Positions 37,887 to 51,300 of a stretch of DNA of 64,000 nucleotides are shown here, in pieces. A model generated the notes under the pieces. That model was not told the origin of the DNA and ran no database searches. It saw nothing but the letters and a program-made list of their open reading frames with translations. Both the position numbers and the translations under genes were made by a program. Where the stretch lies: assembly GCA_963693315.1 (NCBI GenBank), contig OY856187.1, positions 425,312,429 through 425,376,428 on the forward strand, written 5' to 3'. Every line of letters starts with the position of its first letter. Position 1 is the first letter of the stretch. Source of the DNA: Diogma glabrata. Its lineage: Eukaryota; Arthropoda; Insecta; Diptera; Cylindrotomidae.

Positions 37887-40489
37887 ATTATTATCACACA
37901 AAAATAAAAACATCAATTAAGGAAACCACACGATATTTTGGCAAAAATTAAAGTTTCATTTACCAAATTAAGAACATCAAGTTTCAACATACCCCAAAAA
38001 CAAAATTTCTGATTCAACAAGAGTAAGCATCACAAAGCTTAATGACGAAAATTATCAAGAGTGGAAGTACAAGATTGAGTTGTTACTAATTAAGGAAGAT
38101 TTATGGACAGTTATTGAAGATAATGTGCCGACAGATACAGCAGAATTGACAACATGGAGGGAAAAAGATGGTAAAGCACGTGCACACTTTGGTTCATTCA
38201 TTGAAGATAATCAAATCATCCATATCAAAAATAAATTAACGGCAAAATCAATGTGAGATTCAATGAAGGAATATCATCAAAAATCAACATTATTAAATAA
38301 AGTTCGCTTTTTAAGGCGTTTATGCAGAATGACATTACCAGAAGGTTGAAATATGCAAACACATTTAAATGCAATGGACGATTGCATGGATGAGTTAGCA
38401 ACACTAGGCGAACCAATAGCCGAGGCACTTTCAGTTGCATTATATTTGTCAAGTTTATTTGAAAGCTACGGTGTTTTAATAACAGCTTTGGAATCTCGTT
38501 CTGAAAGTGATTTAACGAAAACCATGGGATAAAGTAAACTTTTGGAGGAATATAGACGAGAAAAGAAATAGAAAACATAAATGAAAATAGTCAAAAAGTC
38601 GTTTGTCAAAGTTCAGTTACATTAGCAGAAGGCAGGTCTTTGCCAATCGGAGGTAGTGGTCATATTGAATTTAAAAATACAGTTAATAAATTTAAACTCA
38701 ATAATGTGCAATTCGTTCCAGGTTTGAAATGTAATTTACTGTCAGTAAGCAAACTCGCAAAAGTGGCTGCAACATCATATTTAAAGGTGAAAACTGTGAA
38801 TTTAACAAGGATGGAAAACACTATTTGTTGTAAACTCCAAAAACGATGTCTACGAATCGAATCATCAAGCATTCAACACAATCAATTCAGGAAAAATTGA
38901 ATGTATTCATCAATGGCATGAAGTACTCGAGCATCGAAATTTGAATGATATCAGAATGATAATCAAGTTGGCAGTAAATATGCAGTTTGCAAATTGTAAC
39001 CATACTGATATTTGTGAAATATGTTTACAATGTAAAAACACCAGAGATCATTTTCCTCAAGAATCATTCACTAAGTCAGCTGCAAAATAAGATTTAATTC
39101 ATACTGATGTATGTGGACCAATTCAGATAACAACGCTAAGAGGTAATAAGTATAAGGTACTGCAATAGATGATTGTACGAGATACACGTATATTTTTTTG
39201 TTGAAGCAAAAATCTGAAGTTCATGAAAAAATTTATTGAAATGATGAAGACTCTGCATGGTAACCAAAAGCAATAAGGTCAGATAGAGGTGGTGAGCACA
39301 AAGAACTACTGAAATATTTTAAATTGAATGGTATAAAGGTAAGTTAACAGTTCGGAAGACACCACAACAAAATGGAGTCGCCGAACGCAAAAACCGAACG
39401 CTTATTGAGATGACCAGATGTATGTTAAATAGTACAGGTTTAAATAAACAGTTTTGGAGGGAGGCATTAAGTACAGCAAATCATATTATCAATCGCCTAC
39501 CAACTAAACATATAGATACAACTCCCTATGAACATTGGCAAGGTAAACAGCCAGATATAAATTATTTCCATATTTTTGGGACACCTGTTTATGCTCATGT
39601 TCCAAAAGATCAGCGACAAAAGCTAGACAACACAGCAGCTAAATTATTTTTTATTGGATATGAATTAGGTACAAAAGGTTATTGACTTTTAGACATCAAT
39701 ATGAATAAGATAATAATAAGCCGTGATGTACAATTCATTGATACAAAAATAACCAATCAAGAGAATATATCCATAACAAATAAAAATATTATCTCAATTG
39801 ATGAAGATAGTGTACAGTTAAATGATGCACTGGAACACGTAACTGAAGTACCATCTTCGGATTCAGAAGGGGAACAACATGAAGTATAACCATTAGGAAT
39901 ATCTGAAAGATTAGACAATGGTGTGCCACTAAAAAGGTTAATAATGGAAACCAATAAAGTAACAAATGATATATCAGATCCAACAACATATGAAGAAGCA
40001 CTAAATAATTCCAATTCTGAAAATTGCATAGCGGCTATGTAAGCTGAAATCGAAGCACTTAACAATATTGGAACATGGAAATTAACTAAATTACCCGCAG
40101 GATGTAATGTTATTGGTTCCAAATGGGAATATAAAACGAAAACTGACCAAAATGGAAATATTGTCAAGTTTAAAGTGCGTTTAGTTGCCCAAAGCTTCTA
40201 ATAGAAGTTTGGTCAAGATTATGATGAAATTTTTGCGCCAGTTGCAAGTCCAACAACATTGAAAATTCTTCTTGCTGTTGCAGGAAAGAGAAAGATGTCA
40301 GTTAAACACTTTGATATTCAAACAGCGTACCTAAATGGAGACTTGTCACATGTAGTTTATATGAAACAACAAAAAGGTTTCGAAATTGGTGATAAGAATC
40401 AAGTCTGCAAACTGGTTAAAAACCTGTATGGCCTGACACAAGGTGCGAAAGAGTGGCATAAGAAGTTTGACTGTGTCATGCATAATTGA

Positions 40490-41190
40490 ATAATGATAAT
40501 TTTTTTATAGGAAAATTTTCATTAGACAATAGGTTAAGTTCTTTAGGGCTAGACTATAGGTTAGAAAACAATACAATAATACATACTATTATCGAAAAAA
40601 CATACAAATAAAGCTGATATAATGAAATGGAAGAGAATAAAACATTTTAATTGATTTGATTTCCAAAATTCTTAGCTCAGTGCTTTTGTAATCGAAGACT
40701 TCATAAATTCCAAAGTAGTTTTTGTAGTATTATATTAATTTCAATAAATGAATTTGTGTTAATTTTATTTTTCATAAATTCTTCAGTCAAAAACATAAAG
40801 GAAACTTTTCCAAAATTTTTATAAATATACAACTCACTAAATTTTTTGATAAAACCACAATTTTTTTCCTTCAAATCCAAAAATAATTTTTAAATCAAAT
40901 AAATTTTTTTGTTTTTTCAAATAATTCTTTTTGTAATCTACAATATTTTTGGTAAACTTACAAAAAATTTTGTGAGTTGTTGTATATTTATAAAAAATTT
41001 GTAAAATTTACTTAGTTTTTTTTTGAGTGTATAAATTCTTGTAATTTCTATAATTTTCATAATCTCTACACTACAGGGTTACCAACTATTACACAACATA
41101 AATCCGAATAAATTTTATGCAAAACCGAAAATTTTATTTTATTTCCACAAATTATATAAACAACCTCAAAGAATAATTATAAAATAAGAA
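40490..41190. other. AT-rich spacer
   Basis: Long A/T runs, no gene or clear repeat end. Confidence 0.4.
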
Positions 41191-42720
41191 CGGTTTTAAA
41201 CGTCTCTCTCCGATGTGTCAAAACTTTGGTCTGTGCGAACGGCTTAATATAAGCCGGAAAAAATTTGTAAAAGGTGAAACATCACCGATTTGAAAAATGC
41301 TTATTTTCCTGAATTCCTTGAACAACTTCGGGGAGTTTTCACCTTCCAAAGCATCTCAAATAGTAACTGTGATAATTTCTTTTGAAAATTTAAAATTTAG
41401 CCTCGGAAATCGACTTTCGAGGATGTTCGGGATAGCTGATTACGAAGCCGAAGTCCAAAAGCAAACAAAGATTGTTCCAACCTTTCAAAACCACCCCAAG
41501 AAGTGGCGGTTATATAAAATTAATATTTCGCATCGGAAATCGTTTCCCGGGAGGGGTTTCGGGGCTGACCAAGAATGAAAAAGTCCAAATAAAAAATTCA
41601 ATCGAACAATGATGTGAGCTGTTAATTTATAAATATAATTGACATCAATCGTAATCAGAGTCGTACTTGAGAATTGCTGATGGCGGATTGGTGGGTGCTT
41701 CTGAATAGTAACTTTCATCGTGTTCAATTATCATTTCAGCCCGCAAAACCATTTCAACCGACGTAATGTCAGTAGTTCCTGGTGGTTCTCTCTTGTTTCC
41801 ATAACCGTAATGAATTTCAGTTGATTTCGTAACAATTAACAAGGTTGTGAGCTTCTTACATACATTCTTTCTGCAACCAGCAGCTGCTCCACATCTAGTT
41901 TGATATCCACATATGATTACATATATAATACTTTTTAGCGCGGGCGGTTCTGTCGTTCGTATGGGATCCAATACGCAATCGATTAATTTTCAATCGCAAT
42001 CATTTGGATTTAATGTTGTGATTCTGTCGTGATCTGAATTTGCTAATAATCCTATCCAACGGTGCAATTGATAGAAAACTCTTTTAAAATGCTCTCGGAA
42101 GCCGTTAGCAGCACTTTTTTCACTGTTGCTATTCGATATGCTTTAACAAGGGAAAATTACCCTAATTTCTCATTCTTCGAGTTAATGCAGATTGCAGACG
42201 TTAGTGCGATGATTGTTCCTGAAGGGCTAAGGAATCCAGGGAATAAAAATCGGTGCGGTTCCACCAGTTCCACCTTTTACAGATTACAGTATTTTCGGGC
42301 TTATTTGTTAGATGTGTTTGATAAAAACTGAAATAGCAAAATTTGTTTTTAGCTTTCCCTTAAACATTTTAATGAAACGATCGGCAGACAGGCGGACATT
42401 TTTCTTTGCTTGTTTAGACTAGTTATGATCTAAAACGTCCAGAAAAGCTTGCACATTTGTCGAAACTTGTCGGTACAAACACTTGTCGAGAAATAATTGT
42501 ACACATCCCTGACACCGAATTTTTAGTAAATACATTTTATTTTCTCAACGAACAATCAAATATCGGTGTTGTAAATGGAAATAGCGTTCTTAAATAGTTG
42601 TATTAAAATTTGTAAAAAAAAACGTTTTGTAACTCGATTGCGCCATGTTATTAAAAATATTCTAAAAAATCCGAAAAAGTCGTCCTAACTCCGAAGGTCC
42701 GAAGACGTCTTCGGAGTAAA
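41191..42720. repeat. Diverged repeat block, possible relative of family 1
   Basis: Base composition is more balanced than around it. The right part (about 42375-42470) has CAGACA-GGCGGACATTTTT, then TTTGCTTGTTTAGACT and CTAAAACGTCCAGAAA, in the same order as the end module of the 22-24 kb repeat. A GTCTTCGGAGTAAAAAGTA near 42705 recalls its end. This suggests an old, diverged copy. Several open frames of 80-108 codons cross it; one is described separately. Confidence 0.4.
41645..41971 (-). pseudogene. Cys-rich remnant of transposon-associated ORF
   Basis: A 108-codon frame with ICGYQTRCGAAAGCRKNVCK. The pattern (CG-K/Q-T-CG-A-CGCRK--C) resembles cysteine-rich motifs at the C-terminus of proteins found in insect repetitive DNA. 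Several expected cysteines are replaced, so it looks decayed. The call is based on pattern memory only. Confidence 0.3.
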
Positions 42721-42992
42721 AAGTACGTGCTAGTAACCTTAACTATAATAGAAGAAATTGTTTATATTAAGTCTGTGACAGCTAAAACTACATTTAACGG
42801 TTTTGATAAATTTGCTGTTTTTTAAATATAACAACGTTGGTTTAATACTGCATTTTGTAATATTTAATAACTTTTTCAAGATCTTTTGTTTAAAAATGTA
42901 AAACAAATAAATAGATTTTAGTACAGAATTTATAAATTTCTTCCCTGTTCTACTTTATATAACTAATAAATTAAAAACAAAAAAAAGGAAAT

Positions 42993-43372
42993 AATAGTAG
43001 ATTATTCACCAATGTAGAGAAGTGCATGTTTTTCTCACGAGGTGTGTTTGGAGCCCGAGGGCGAAGCCTTAGGGCTACATTTCACTGAGGGAGATGACAT
43101 GCTCCCTCCCGAGGTGTATATACTATTTTTAGTAAGACCACAATATATTTATGATATTAAAAATTAAAGTAATCTCATTTAAAGAGAACGAAAATTATAA
43201 TTTTTATTTTAATGTTCATCATAGTAGCCGGTTTTTATACAAATTTCAAGTAAAATTTTCTCACCTGTCATCTCCCTCAGTGATATGTAGCCCTAAGGCT
43301 TGGCCCTCGGGCTCCAAACACACCTCGGGGAGAAAACATACACTTCTTTCTCTTGGTGTATAATCTACTATT
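42993..43372. repeat. Palindromic MITE, ~380 bp
   Basis: The left arm (about 42993-43115) contains AGTAGATTATTCACCAA, GAGGTGTGTTTGGAGCCCGA, GCCTTAGGGCTACAT and CACTGAGGGAGATGACA. The right arm (about 43262-43372) is its reverse complement with few changes. Arms over 110 bp are separated by about 145 bp of AT-rich sequence. GC-rich arms stand out from the background. Confidence 0.88.
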
Positions 43373-44377
43373 TTCTAATATAAATGATTAAAAAAATAAT
43401 TGAAAAAATAATAAAATGATTAAAGTCATATACATATTCTACTGTCGGAATCTCAGGGTAATCAATTGTTTTCTAAAATGTTGGATTAACTAGCTCGTAC
43501 TCGTGGTTTCTATGGAATGAGGAATTCCCATAAAAATGTTTTTTATATGTATACTTATTTTTTGTAATCTATTTTTAAAAATAACCTAGATAATATTTTT
43601 TTCTTATTTTAAAAAGATAATCAAAAATACATTTTATTTTTTTCATTCTGTTACAAATGTGTTTAATACACATATGTTTCAGAACAAGAAAAAATAAAAA
43701 GAATTCTTTCTTTGAAAATTTTGAATTTTTATTTCTTTATTTTTCTTTAGATTCTTTTTACAAACTAGAATGAATATAAAAGCCAAATAAATTTAATGAG
43801 AAATATATTATTTATTTTAATTATATGTATGTAGTTTTTGCATAAATAAATGTAAATAACTGACTTCGTTATAGCAAGTTATTAATTGAATGAACTCATT
43901 TTAACTTCGGAATGAAGAAATGGAGATATAACCCTTCCATAATACAATGCTTCGAAAAATTCAAGTAAACACAAGCGAGAAGTGGTTAAATATATGTACT
44001 TTAAATTCATAATTACACTATTCTCGAAACAAAAATAAACTTATTCTAAACACTAAAGTAAACCGCCTGTGATCATCATTTAAATTTCGTTTGTTTATAA
44101 GAAACGCAAATTTTTATTCACTCTATTATATTGGTATGTATGTATTTTAATTACAATTTATTGGCTCATTTTTATTTTTAAAAAGAAAGAAGTTGAAGTA
44201 TGTAGTTTCTTATGTTGAGTGTAAGCCGATTAGCAATTAATGATTAGAATTAACAATGTCGTACACAATTAAAATTAGTTTGTTAGGTTAAACTGAAAAG
44301 TAGTTATATTTCTAAAATAACTGTCCAATAAATCTATTCACTTTTTTCAATCACGTTTGCTAGCGAACACACCACTT
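43373..44377. other. AT-rich spacer
   Basis: No gene seen; scattered A/T runs. Confidence 0.4.
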
Positions 44378-44524
44378 AAGGGCTTAAAGAGCGAAATAAT
44401 CCTGATTTTTTATTACTGAAAATTTAACAAAAATTTCTTTCAAGTCGTCTTTTTTGTAGAACCGACAAAATACTTAAAATTTTTAGAATAAAAAAATCGG
44501 AATGGTTTCACTCTTTAAGCCCCT
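44378..44524. repeat. Small MITE, ~147 bp
   Basis: The left arm AGGGCTTAAAGAGCGAAAT and the right arm, reverse complemented, AGGGGCTTAAAGAGTGAAAC continue into ATTTTTT(T)ATT on both sides. It is a short inverted-repeat element lying 64 bp left of the hAT element. Confidence 0.7.
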
Positions 44525-44760
44525 GTGAAGGCAGTTTTTGTAGTCAAATTCTATAAATTAAAAAACATGGAGTTGAATGTCTTAAGCCAGCGGTTCTTAA
44601 ACTTTTTTGTATTGCGACCCCAAATTTTAAATGTCATATTTTGGCGACCCACCTATATTTTTTTTTGACAAATAAACGTTATTAAAAAAAAAAAAAAACG
44701 TTTAATTAAACAACAAAAACTATTTTATTTTCAGCTAATATAAAAATAAAAATTTATAAC

Positions 44761-46293
44761 ATTACTTCGGTCTGAAAGACCTAAGTATTACATTCATGAG
44801 CCAAAAGTGAAATTCTTACCCCCACTTTTTTTGGCATTTCTCGACGTTTTAGAACCTACTGATTCTAAATAAGCAAAAAAAAATGTAAGTCTGTCTGTCG
44901 GCCGTCCGTCATTACCTACGCTTCTGGGAAAACGGCTGGAGGGATTTCAAAAATTTCTAAAAATAGGTATACTCAAGGGACAGGTCCGAAAGGACGCTGT
45001 GTTCAAAAACTGTACCGGAAGGTGTCAAAAAAATCATTAAGTGTGTTAAAAACAACAAATTTTCATATTTTTGGCTTAAAAAACGTCCATTTTAAGTGAT
45101 TACGAGTAGAAACATTGAATTTGGAGAAACCCTACCCCTCCCTACTACCAGGATTGGTATGTGAGTTCAAAAACTAGATTATTGCATTATAAGTTTGTCA
45201 AAAAAATGTTGTCAAGTGTGTCAAAAGAAAGATTTTTATTAATTTTTTTACCCATTTTTTTGGAAAAAAATAAAATTAATTATTTGTTTAAATGAAATTT
45301 TATTATTATTATTGAGAATTATGACATTATAAGTTTGTCAAAAAAATGTTGTCAAGTGTGTCAAAAGAAAGATTTTTATTGACTTTTTTACCCAATTTTT
45401 CGGAATAAAATAAAATTAATAATTTGTCTGACATGAAATTTTATTATTATTATTGAGAATTATGGCATTATAAGTTTGTCAAAAAAATAATGTCAAGTGT
45501 GTCAAAAAATGATTTCATTTATTTTTTTAGCCAATTTTTTGGAAAAAAAATGTAGCTGTTTTTATGATGTAAATGTAATTGAAAATGAAATAGGACAAAT
45601 TTTTTAATTTGTTATAGTTTTTAAAATATTTTTGGTATTTTGAAAAAAGTTTGTATATTTGATTTTGTAAGAATTTTTGCAATATTTTTAGAATTTTGGA
45701 AAAAGTTTGAATTTTTGATTTTATTAAAATTTTTGGAGTTTTGAAAAAAGTTTCAATTTTTGATTTTGTAATGATTTTTGCAATATTTTTAGAATTTTGG
45801 AAAAGTTTGAATTTTTAAGAATTTTTTGAATATTATTGGAATTTAGAAAAAGTTTAAATCTTTGATTTTATTCTAATTTTTAGAATATTTTTGGAATTTT
45901 GAAAAAAGTTTGATTTTATTTAATTTTTACAATATTTTTGGAATTTTGAAAGAAATATGAATTTGTGATTTTGTAATATTTTCTCGAAACGCTAAATGGC
46001 GAGGTTTTTGAGTAGTTTGCTGAGTGTATCATCTTTTCACTAAATTATGTTAATTTATGATCTGTTATAATTTTCCGGCAACGTATTGATGTTTCGTGTT
46101 AGTTTTGTAATAAATTTCTAAACAGAGATAAAAATACTTGTACTTTAACAAAGAGTTATGTTTGATATACATCGCTGCCCAAAACTAAAAACCATGTCCT
46201 CATAAAAGTTTTTTGCCGAAAAATATATCAAAATCCTTAACCCAGACCGAAGTCTTGATATCTCAGAGCTGTGAGATTATGGCCCCTCCATAT
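44761..46293 (-). mobile_element. Repeat family 1, copy B (reverse orientation)
   Basis: Reverse complement of the 22-24 kb copy. It starts TTACTTCGGTCTGAAAGACC and ends near AGCTGTGAGATTATGGCCCC. It holds the end module (44790-45170), 141-bp tandem units (about 45180-45545) and the degenerate AT-rich tract (45600-46000). It is nested inside the hAT-like element, close to its left end. Confidence 0.8.
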
Positions 46294-46384
46294 TTTTCTA
46301 GTTAAAACAATATGAAAATTAAAAAAAAATAAAAATTAATAACCTTTTCTAGTTATATTATTAAGTATTAAAATAAATAAAACA

Positions 46385-46945
46385 TTAAAATATTTTTTTC
46401 GGCAAACGGCTGTAAAGTTTAACTTTACTGCCGCTAGGGAGTTAGCTAAAGTCTTACTTTTTAGCCCGACAGCAAAAGTAACGTCTAGCGACAGCAAAAG
46501 TAACGCCATTTTTATTTTATATTACGGAGGCTGTAAAGTAGCATTTGTTATTTGTTAGTTTGTTATTTTTTCAAACATATTGTATAACCATGACAACAAA
46601 AAATAAGTTGATTCTCATATTATGAAATTTTTAAAAGGCTGCTTTGATAAAAAAATTTTATTCATACAAATTTAAATGTTTTGGAAGTAATTATTGGAAG
46701 TTTTTAATGTTTGGAAAGTAATTATGACGGTACAAATTCATATTTATAAAAAGTTTGATGCATTAATTTCATATTTATAAAAAATTTAAACGTTTGCCGA
46801 AAAAAAGTGTATTTAATTCGGAGCTAAAGTGACGTTTTGTGTTTCGTCTATGATTGTCGGCCTCCCTGCGGTCGCCGTCAAACTATAGACTCAACACAAA
46901 AAGTATCACTTTAGCTCCTAATTAAATAATGTACTATTAATGTGA
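46385..46945. repeat. Fragment of repeat family 2 inside the hAT element
   Basis: Shares CGGCAAACGGCTGTAAAGTT and GCCGCTAGGGAG with the interior of the 33-kb element, and ends with CACTTTAGCTCCTAATTAAA at 46909-46928, followed by TAATGTACTATT, which matches that element's terminal repeat. The left terminal repeat is missing. Confidence 0.7.
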
Positions 46946-47811
46946 TGGGTGTGCTTGCTTTTTAGAGCAAAGTAACGTTAATTGTGGCTCGATTTCCGAA
47001 AGCGCTGGTCTCAATACATTTTTAATATTGCGTAATTGAGAGCGATATTTTGATTTAATATATATACAATAAGGATGAAAATGCATTTTCGCACAAATAT
47101 GTGGTGGAAAATATGAAAATAATTTGAACTGTTTCTCCCTTTTAATTGACAACCAAAAAAATTTCCTGGTATTTGATTCTTAAATAGTGCTTTCAAAGTA
47201 CTATGGCAGGATGGTTCAGCAAATTCTTCTTGAGCTTTTATGTCCATATGTTGTATATCTTTAAGTTTTATGTTAAAAGGCTGAATTATCCAACGGTGTT
47301 GTGAAATATTGAATTATTGAAGTATGAATATTGAATTATTGAACGATCCGACTACAAAATTGTATTGTGGATTGTGGAATGTCACCAAAAGATAAGTTAA
47401 AACATTACAAAATATAAAAAGTCATCCAATTCTAAAACCTTGAAAAATTAAATCAAAAACCTTGCAAAGTTTGTTAATTTAAGACATATATAGGGAAAAT
47501 TTATTTTTTAATATTTATATTTTATATATTTTTTTAATTGGGAATTTCTCGCGACCCCATGAAAAAATCTAACGACCCCAGTTGGGGTCGCGACCCCGAG
47601 TTTAAGAAACGCTGTCTTAAGCAACTGCAATTTTTTTTAGGGTGGATCATAGGGGGCCAAATTGTTTGTTGGTAGATTGTGTTAGTTAGAATATATGTAT
47701 AACGTGTCGGAACGCTGTATAACGTGTCGGAACTTTGTTAATAAAAATTTCATTTCTCAATAAACACACTTATACGTTCAGTATTTTTCACAAATTTTAC
47801 AGAGATTGCAT

Positions 47812-48372
47812 ACCCTAGAGTCCCTGGGTTACATTTTATAGTAGTCCATGAGCCCACGCCGATTTCATGTGATGATTACCATATATTTTATACTTCGATG
47901 AGGCGCCTGTCCTTGAAGAGTCCGAAAACTTTTATTCTGTCGAAAAATGTCGATTGCCTGCGACCTTATAAATTTGCTACCATATTTTTTTTTTAACTGT
48001 TGGGGTTGGAAATTTGTTTTAGAACACGAGGATAAGCTTGTCCGACCAAAATGTGTCTACTATTGTCGAGTCCGACAACTGATATTTAGGTATGTTTGGG
48101 TTGTCGGACTTGACAAAAGTAGCCAAATTTGTGCTGGACAAGGTTACCCTCGTGTTTTAAAACAAGCTCCTAGCCCCATAGTTAAAAAAAAATTACAAGA
48201 TCCCAGGCAATCGGCAAGTTTCGGAGCTTGCCGAACGAAAGAGCAGCCAAATCAAGAAAAATGGCAGCACAAAAATTTTCGGACTCATCAAGGAAAGGCG
48301 CCTCACGAAGTATAAATTATGTGGTAATCATTACATGAAATCGGCGTGGGCCCATGGACTCCTATAAAATGT
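47812..48372. repeat. Hairpin (foldback) MITE, ~560 bp
   Basis: Nearly the whole element is one imperfect palindrome centred near 48085. Outer arms: TTTTATAGTAGTCCATGAGC and CCCACGCCGATTTCATGTGA pair with ATGAAATCGGCGTGGGCCCA and the following TGGACTCCTATAAAA. Inner arms: GTCGAGTCCGACAAC pairs with GTTGTCGGACTTGAC. The open frame across it (47947-48315) is a by-product of the symmetry, not a gene. Confidence 0.85.
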
Positions 48373-48379
48373 TTGGAAA

Positions 48380-51300
48380 AATATGGAGGGGCTGAAATCT
48401 CACAGCTCTGAGATATCAAGACTTCGGTCTGGGTTAAGGATTTTGATATAGTTTTCGGCAAAAAACTTGTATGAGGACATGGTTTTTAGTTTTGGGCAGC
48501 GATGTATATCAAACATAACTCTTTGTTAAAGTACAAGTATTTTTTATCTCTGTTTAAAAATTTATTACAAAACTAACACGAAACATCAATACGTTGCCGG
48601 AAAATTATAATCAAAATTCCAAAAATATTGTTAAATTAAATAAACTCAAACTTTTTCAAAATTCCAAAAATATTCCAAAAATTAGAATAAAATCAAATAT
48701 ATAAAAATTTTTTCTAAATACCGATAACATTCCAAAATTTCTTAAAAATTCAAACTTTTTCCAAAATTCTAAAACTATTGCAAAAATTATTACAAAATCA
48801 AAAATTGAAAATTTTTTCAAAATTCCAAAAATTATAATAAAATCAAAAATTAAAAATTTTTCAGAATTCTAAAAATATTACAAAAATTCTTACAAAATCA
48901 AAAATTAAATCTTTTTCCGAAATTCTAAAAATATTGCAAAAAGTATTACAAAATCAAAAATACAAACTTTTTCCGAAATTCCAAAAATATTTCAAAAACT
49001 ATAACAAATTCAAAAATTTCCATGTCCAATTTCATGTTATGACTTTTACGTCATAAAAACAGCTACATTATTTTTCCAAAACATTGGCTAAAAAAATAAA
49101 TGAAATCATTTTTTGACACACTTGACATTATTTTTTTGACAAACTTATAATGCCATAATTCTCAATAATAATAATAAAATTTCATTTCAAACAATTTTAT
49201 TTTTGTCCAAAAAATAAAAATCTTTCTTTTGACACACTTGACAACATTTTTTTGACAAACTTATAATGCCATAATTCTCAATAATAATAATAAAATTTCA
49301 TTTCAAACAAACAATTTTATTTTTTTCCAAAAAATTTGGTAAAAAAATTAATAAAAATCTTTCTTTTGACATACTTGACAACATTTTTTTGACAAACTTA
49401 TAATGCAATAATTCTCAATAATAATAATAAAATTTTATTTCAAACAAACAATTAATTTTATTTTTTTTCCAAATATTGGGTAAAAAAAAAATAAAAATCT
49501 TTCTTTTGACACACTTGACAACATTTTCTTGACAAGCTTATAATACCATAATGCTCAATAATAATAATAGAATTTCATTTCAAACAAAAAATTAATTTTA
49601 TTTTTTTTCCAAAAACTTAGGTAAAAAATAAATAAAATTCTTTCTTTTGACACACTTGACAACATTTTTTTGACAAACTTATAATGCCATAATTCTCAAT
49701 AATAATAATAAAATTTCATTTCAAAAAAACAATTTTATTTTTTTCCAAAAAATTTGGTATAAAAATAAATAAAAATCTTTCTTTTGACTCACTTGACAAC
49801 ATTTTTTTGGCAAACTTATAATGCAATAATCTAGTTTTTGATCTCACATACCAATCCAGTATTACATACATGAGCTCAAAGTGAAATTCTTACCCCAACT
49901 TTTTTTGGCATTTCTCGACGTTTTATGATCTACTGATTCTAAAAAAGCAAAAAAAAAATGTCTCTGTCTGTCGGCCGTCCGTCATTACCTACGCTGCAGG
50001 GAAAACCGCTGGAGGTATTTCAAAAATTTTTTTCTCTAAAAATAGGTATACACAAGGGACAGGTCTGACAGGAAGCTGTGTTCGATAACTGTACCGGAAG
50101 TGTGTCAAAAAATCATTATGTGTGGCAAAAATAGCAAATTTTCATATTTTTGGCTTAAAAAACGTTCATTTTAAGTGATTACGAGTAGGAACATTAAATT
50201 TGGAGAAATCTTGATGGTAGGGATTGGTATGTGAGATCAAAAACTAGATTATTTCATTATAAGTTTCAAACAAACATAAAAATCAACAATTCAACAAAAA
50301 AATGTTGTCAAGTGTGTCAAAAGAAAGATTTTTATTTATTTTTTTACCCAATTTTTTGGGAAAAAATAAAATTTGATTTTGTGAGAATTTTTGGAATACT
50401 TTTAGAATTTTGAAAAATTCTTAATTTTTGATTTTATTATAAGTTTTGGAATTTTGAAAAAATTTTCAATTCTTGATTTTGTAATAATTTTTGCAGTATT
50501 TTTGGAATTTTGGAAAAAGTTTGAATTTTTAAGAATTTTTGGATTATTATTGGAATTTAGAAAAAGTTTCAATATTTGATTTCATTCTAATTTTTGGAAT
50601 ATTTTTGGAATTTTGAAAAAAGTTTCAATATTTGATTTTGCAAGAATTTTCGGAATATTTTTAGAATTTTGAAAAACTTTAAATTTTTGATTTTATTATA
50701 ATTTTTGGAATTTTAAAAAAAGTTTGTATTTTTGATTTTGTAATAATTTTTGCAATATTTTTAGAATTTTGGAAAAAGTTTGCATATTGAAGAATTTTTG
50801 GAATATTATTGGAATTTAGAAAAAGTTTAAATATTTGATTTTATTCTAATTTTTGGAATTTTGAAAATAGTTTCAATTTTTGATTTTGTAAGAATTTTTG
50901 GAATATTTTTAGAATTTTGAAAAACTTTAAATTTTTGATTTTGTAATAATTTTTTTAATTTAGAAAAAGTTTGAATTATTGATTTTGTAATAATTTTTGC
51001 AATATTTTTAGAATTTTGGAAAAGTTTGAATTTCTAAGAATTTTTGGAATATTATTGGAATTTAGAAAAAGTTTAAATATTTGATTTTATTATAATTTTT
51101 GGAATATTTTTGAAATTTTGAAAAAAGCTTGATTTTATTTCATTTTAAAATATTTTTGGAATTTTGAAAGAAATATGAATTTGTGGTTTTCTAATATTTT
51201 CTCGAAACGCTAAATGGAGAGGTTTGTGAGCAATTTGCTGAACGTATCATCTTTTCACTAAATTATGTTAATTTATGATCTGTTGAAATTTTTTCCGACA

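Larger units (their letters stand above)
37716..40489 (+). mobile_element. Decayed Ty1/Copia retrotransposon
   Basis: Broken frames on the plus strand show, in order: Gag-like text with ITKLNDENYQEWKYKIELLL (about 38030-38580, several stops), protease-side sequence NNVQFVPGLKCNLLSVSKLA (38640-38760), integrase with zinc-binding CEICLQCK, HTDVCGP and TPQQNGVAERKNRTLIEMTR (about 39000-39690), and reverse transcriptase with SKWEYKTK, FDIQTAYLNGDL and VCKLVKNLYGL (40060-40489). The YVDD active site and RNase H are absent and no 3' LTR is seen. A probable 5' LTR precedes a Copia-type primer site. At least six stops and several frame changes show it is dead. Confidence 0.9.
44588..47624. mobile_element. 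hAT-like element, 3.04 kb, with 8-bp TSD
   Basis: The left end CAGCGGTTCTTAAACT and the right end, reverse complemented, CAGCGTTTCTTAAACT both lead into GCGACCCC. This CAG-G-TTCT-AA...GCGACCCC form is typical of hAT superfamily ends. The flanks carry an exact 8-bp duplication TCTTAAGC (44580-44587 and 47625-47632), the length made by hAT transposases. No transposase frame survives; the interior is filled by copies of two other repeat families. Confidence 0.9.

Noticed and set aside
47947..48315. 122-codon open frame
   Set aside because: It runs through a near-perfect hairpin MITE; the open frame results from the repeat, with no domain or splice context.
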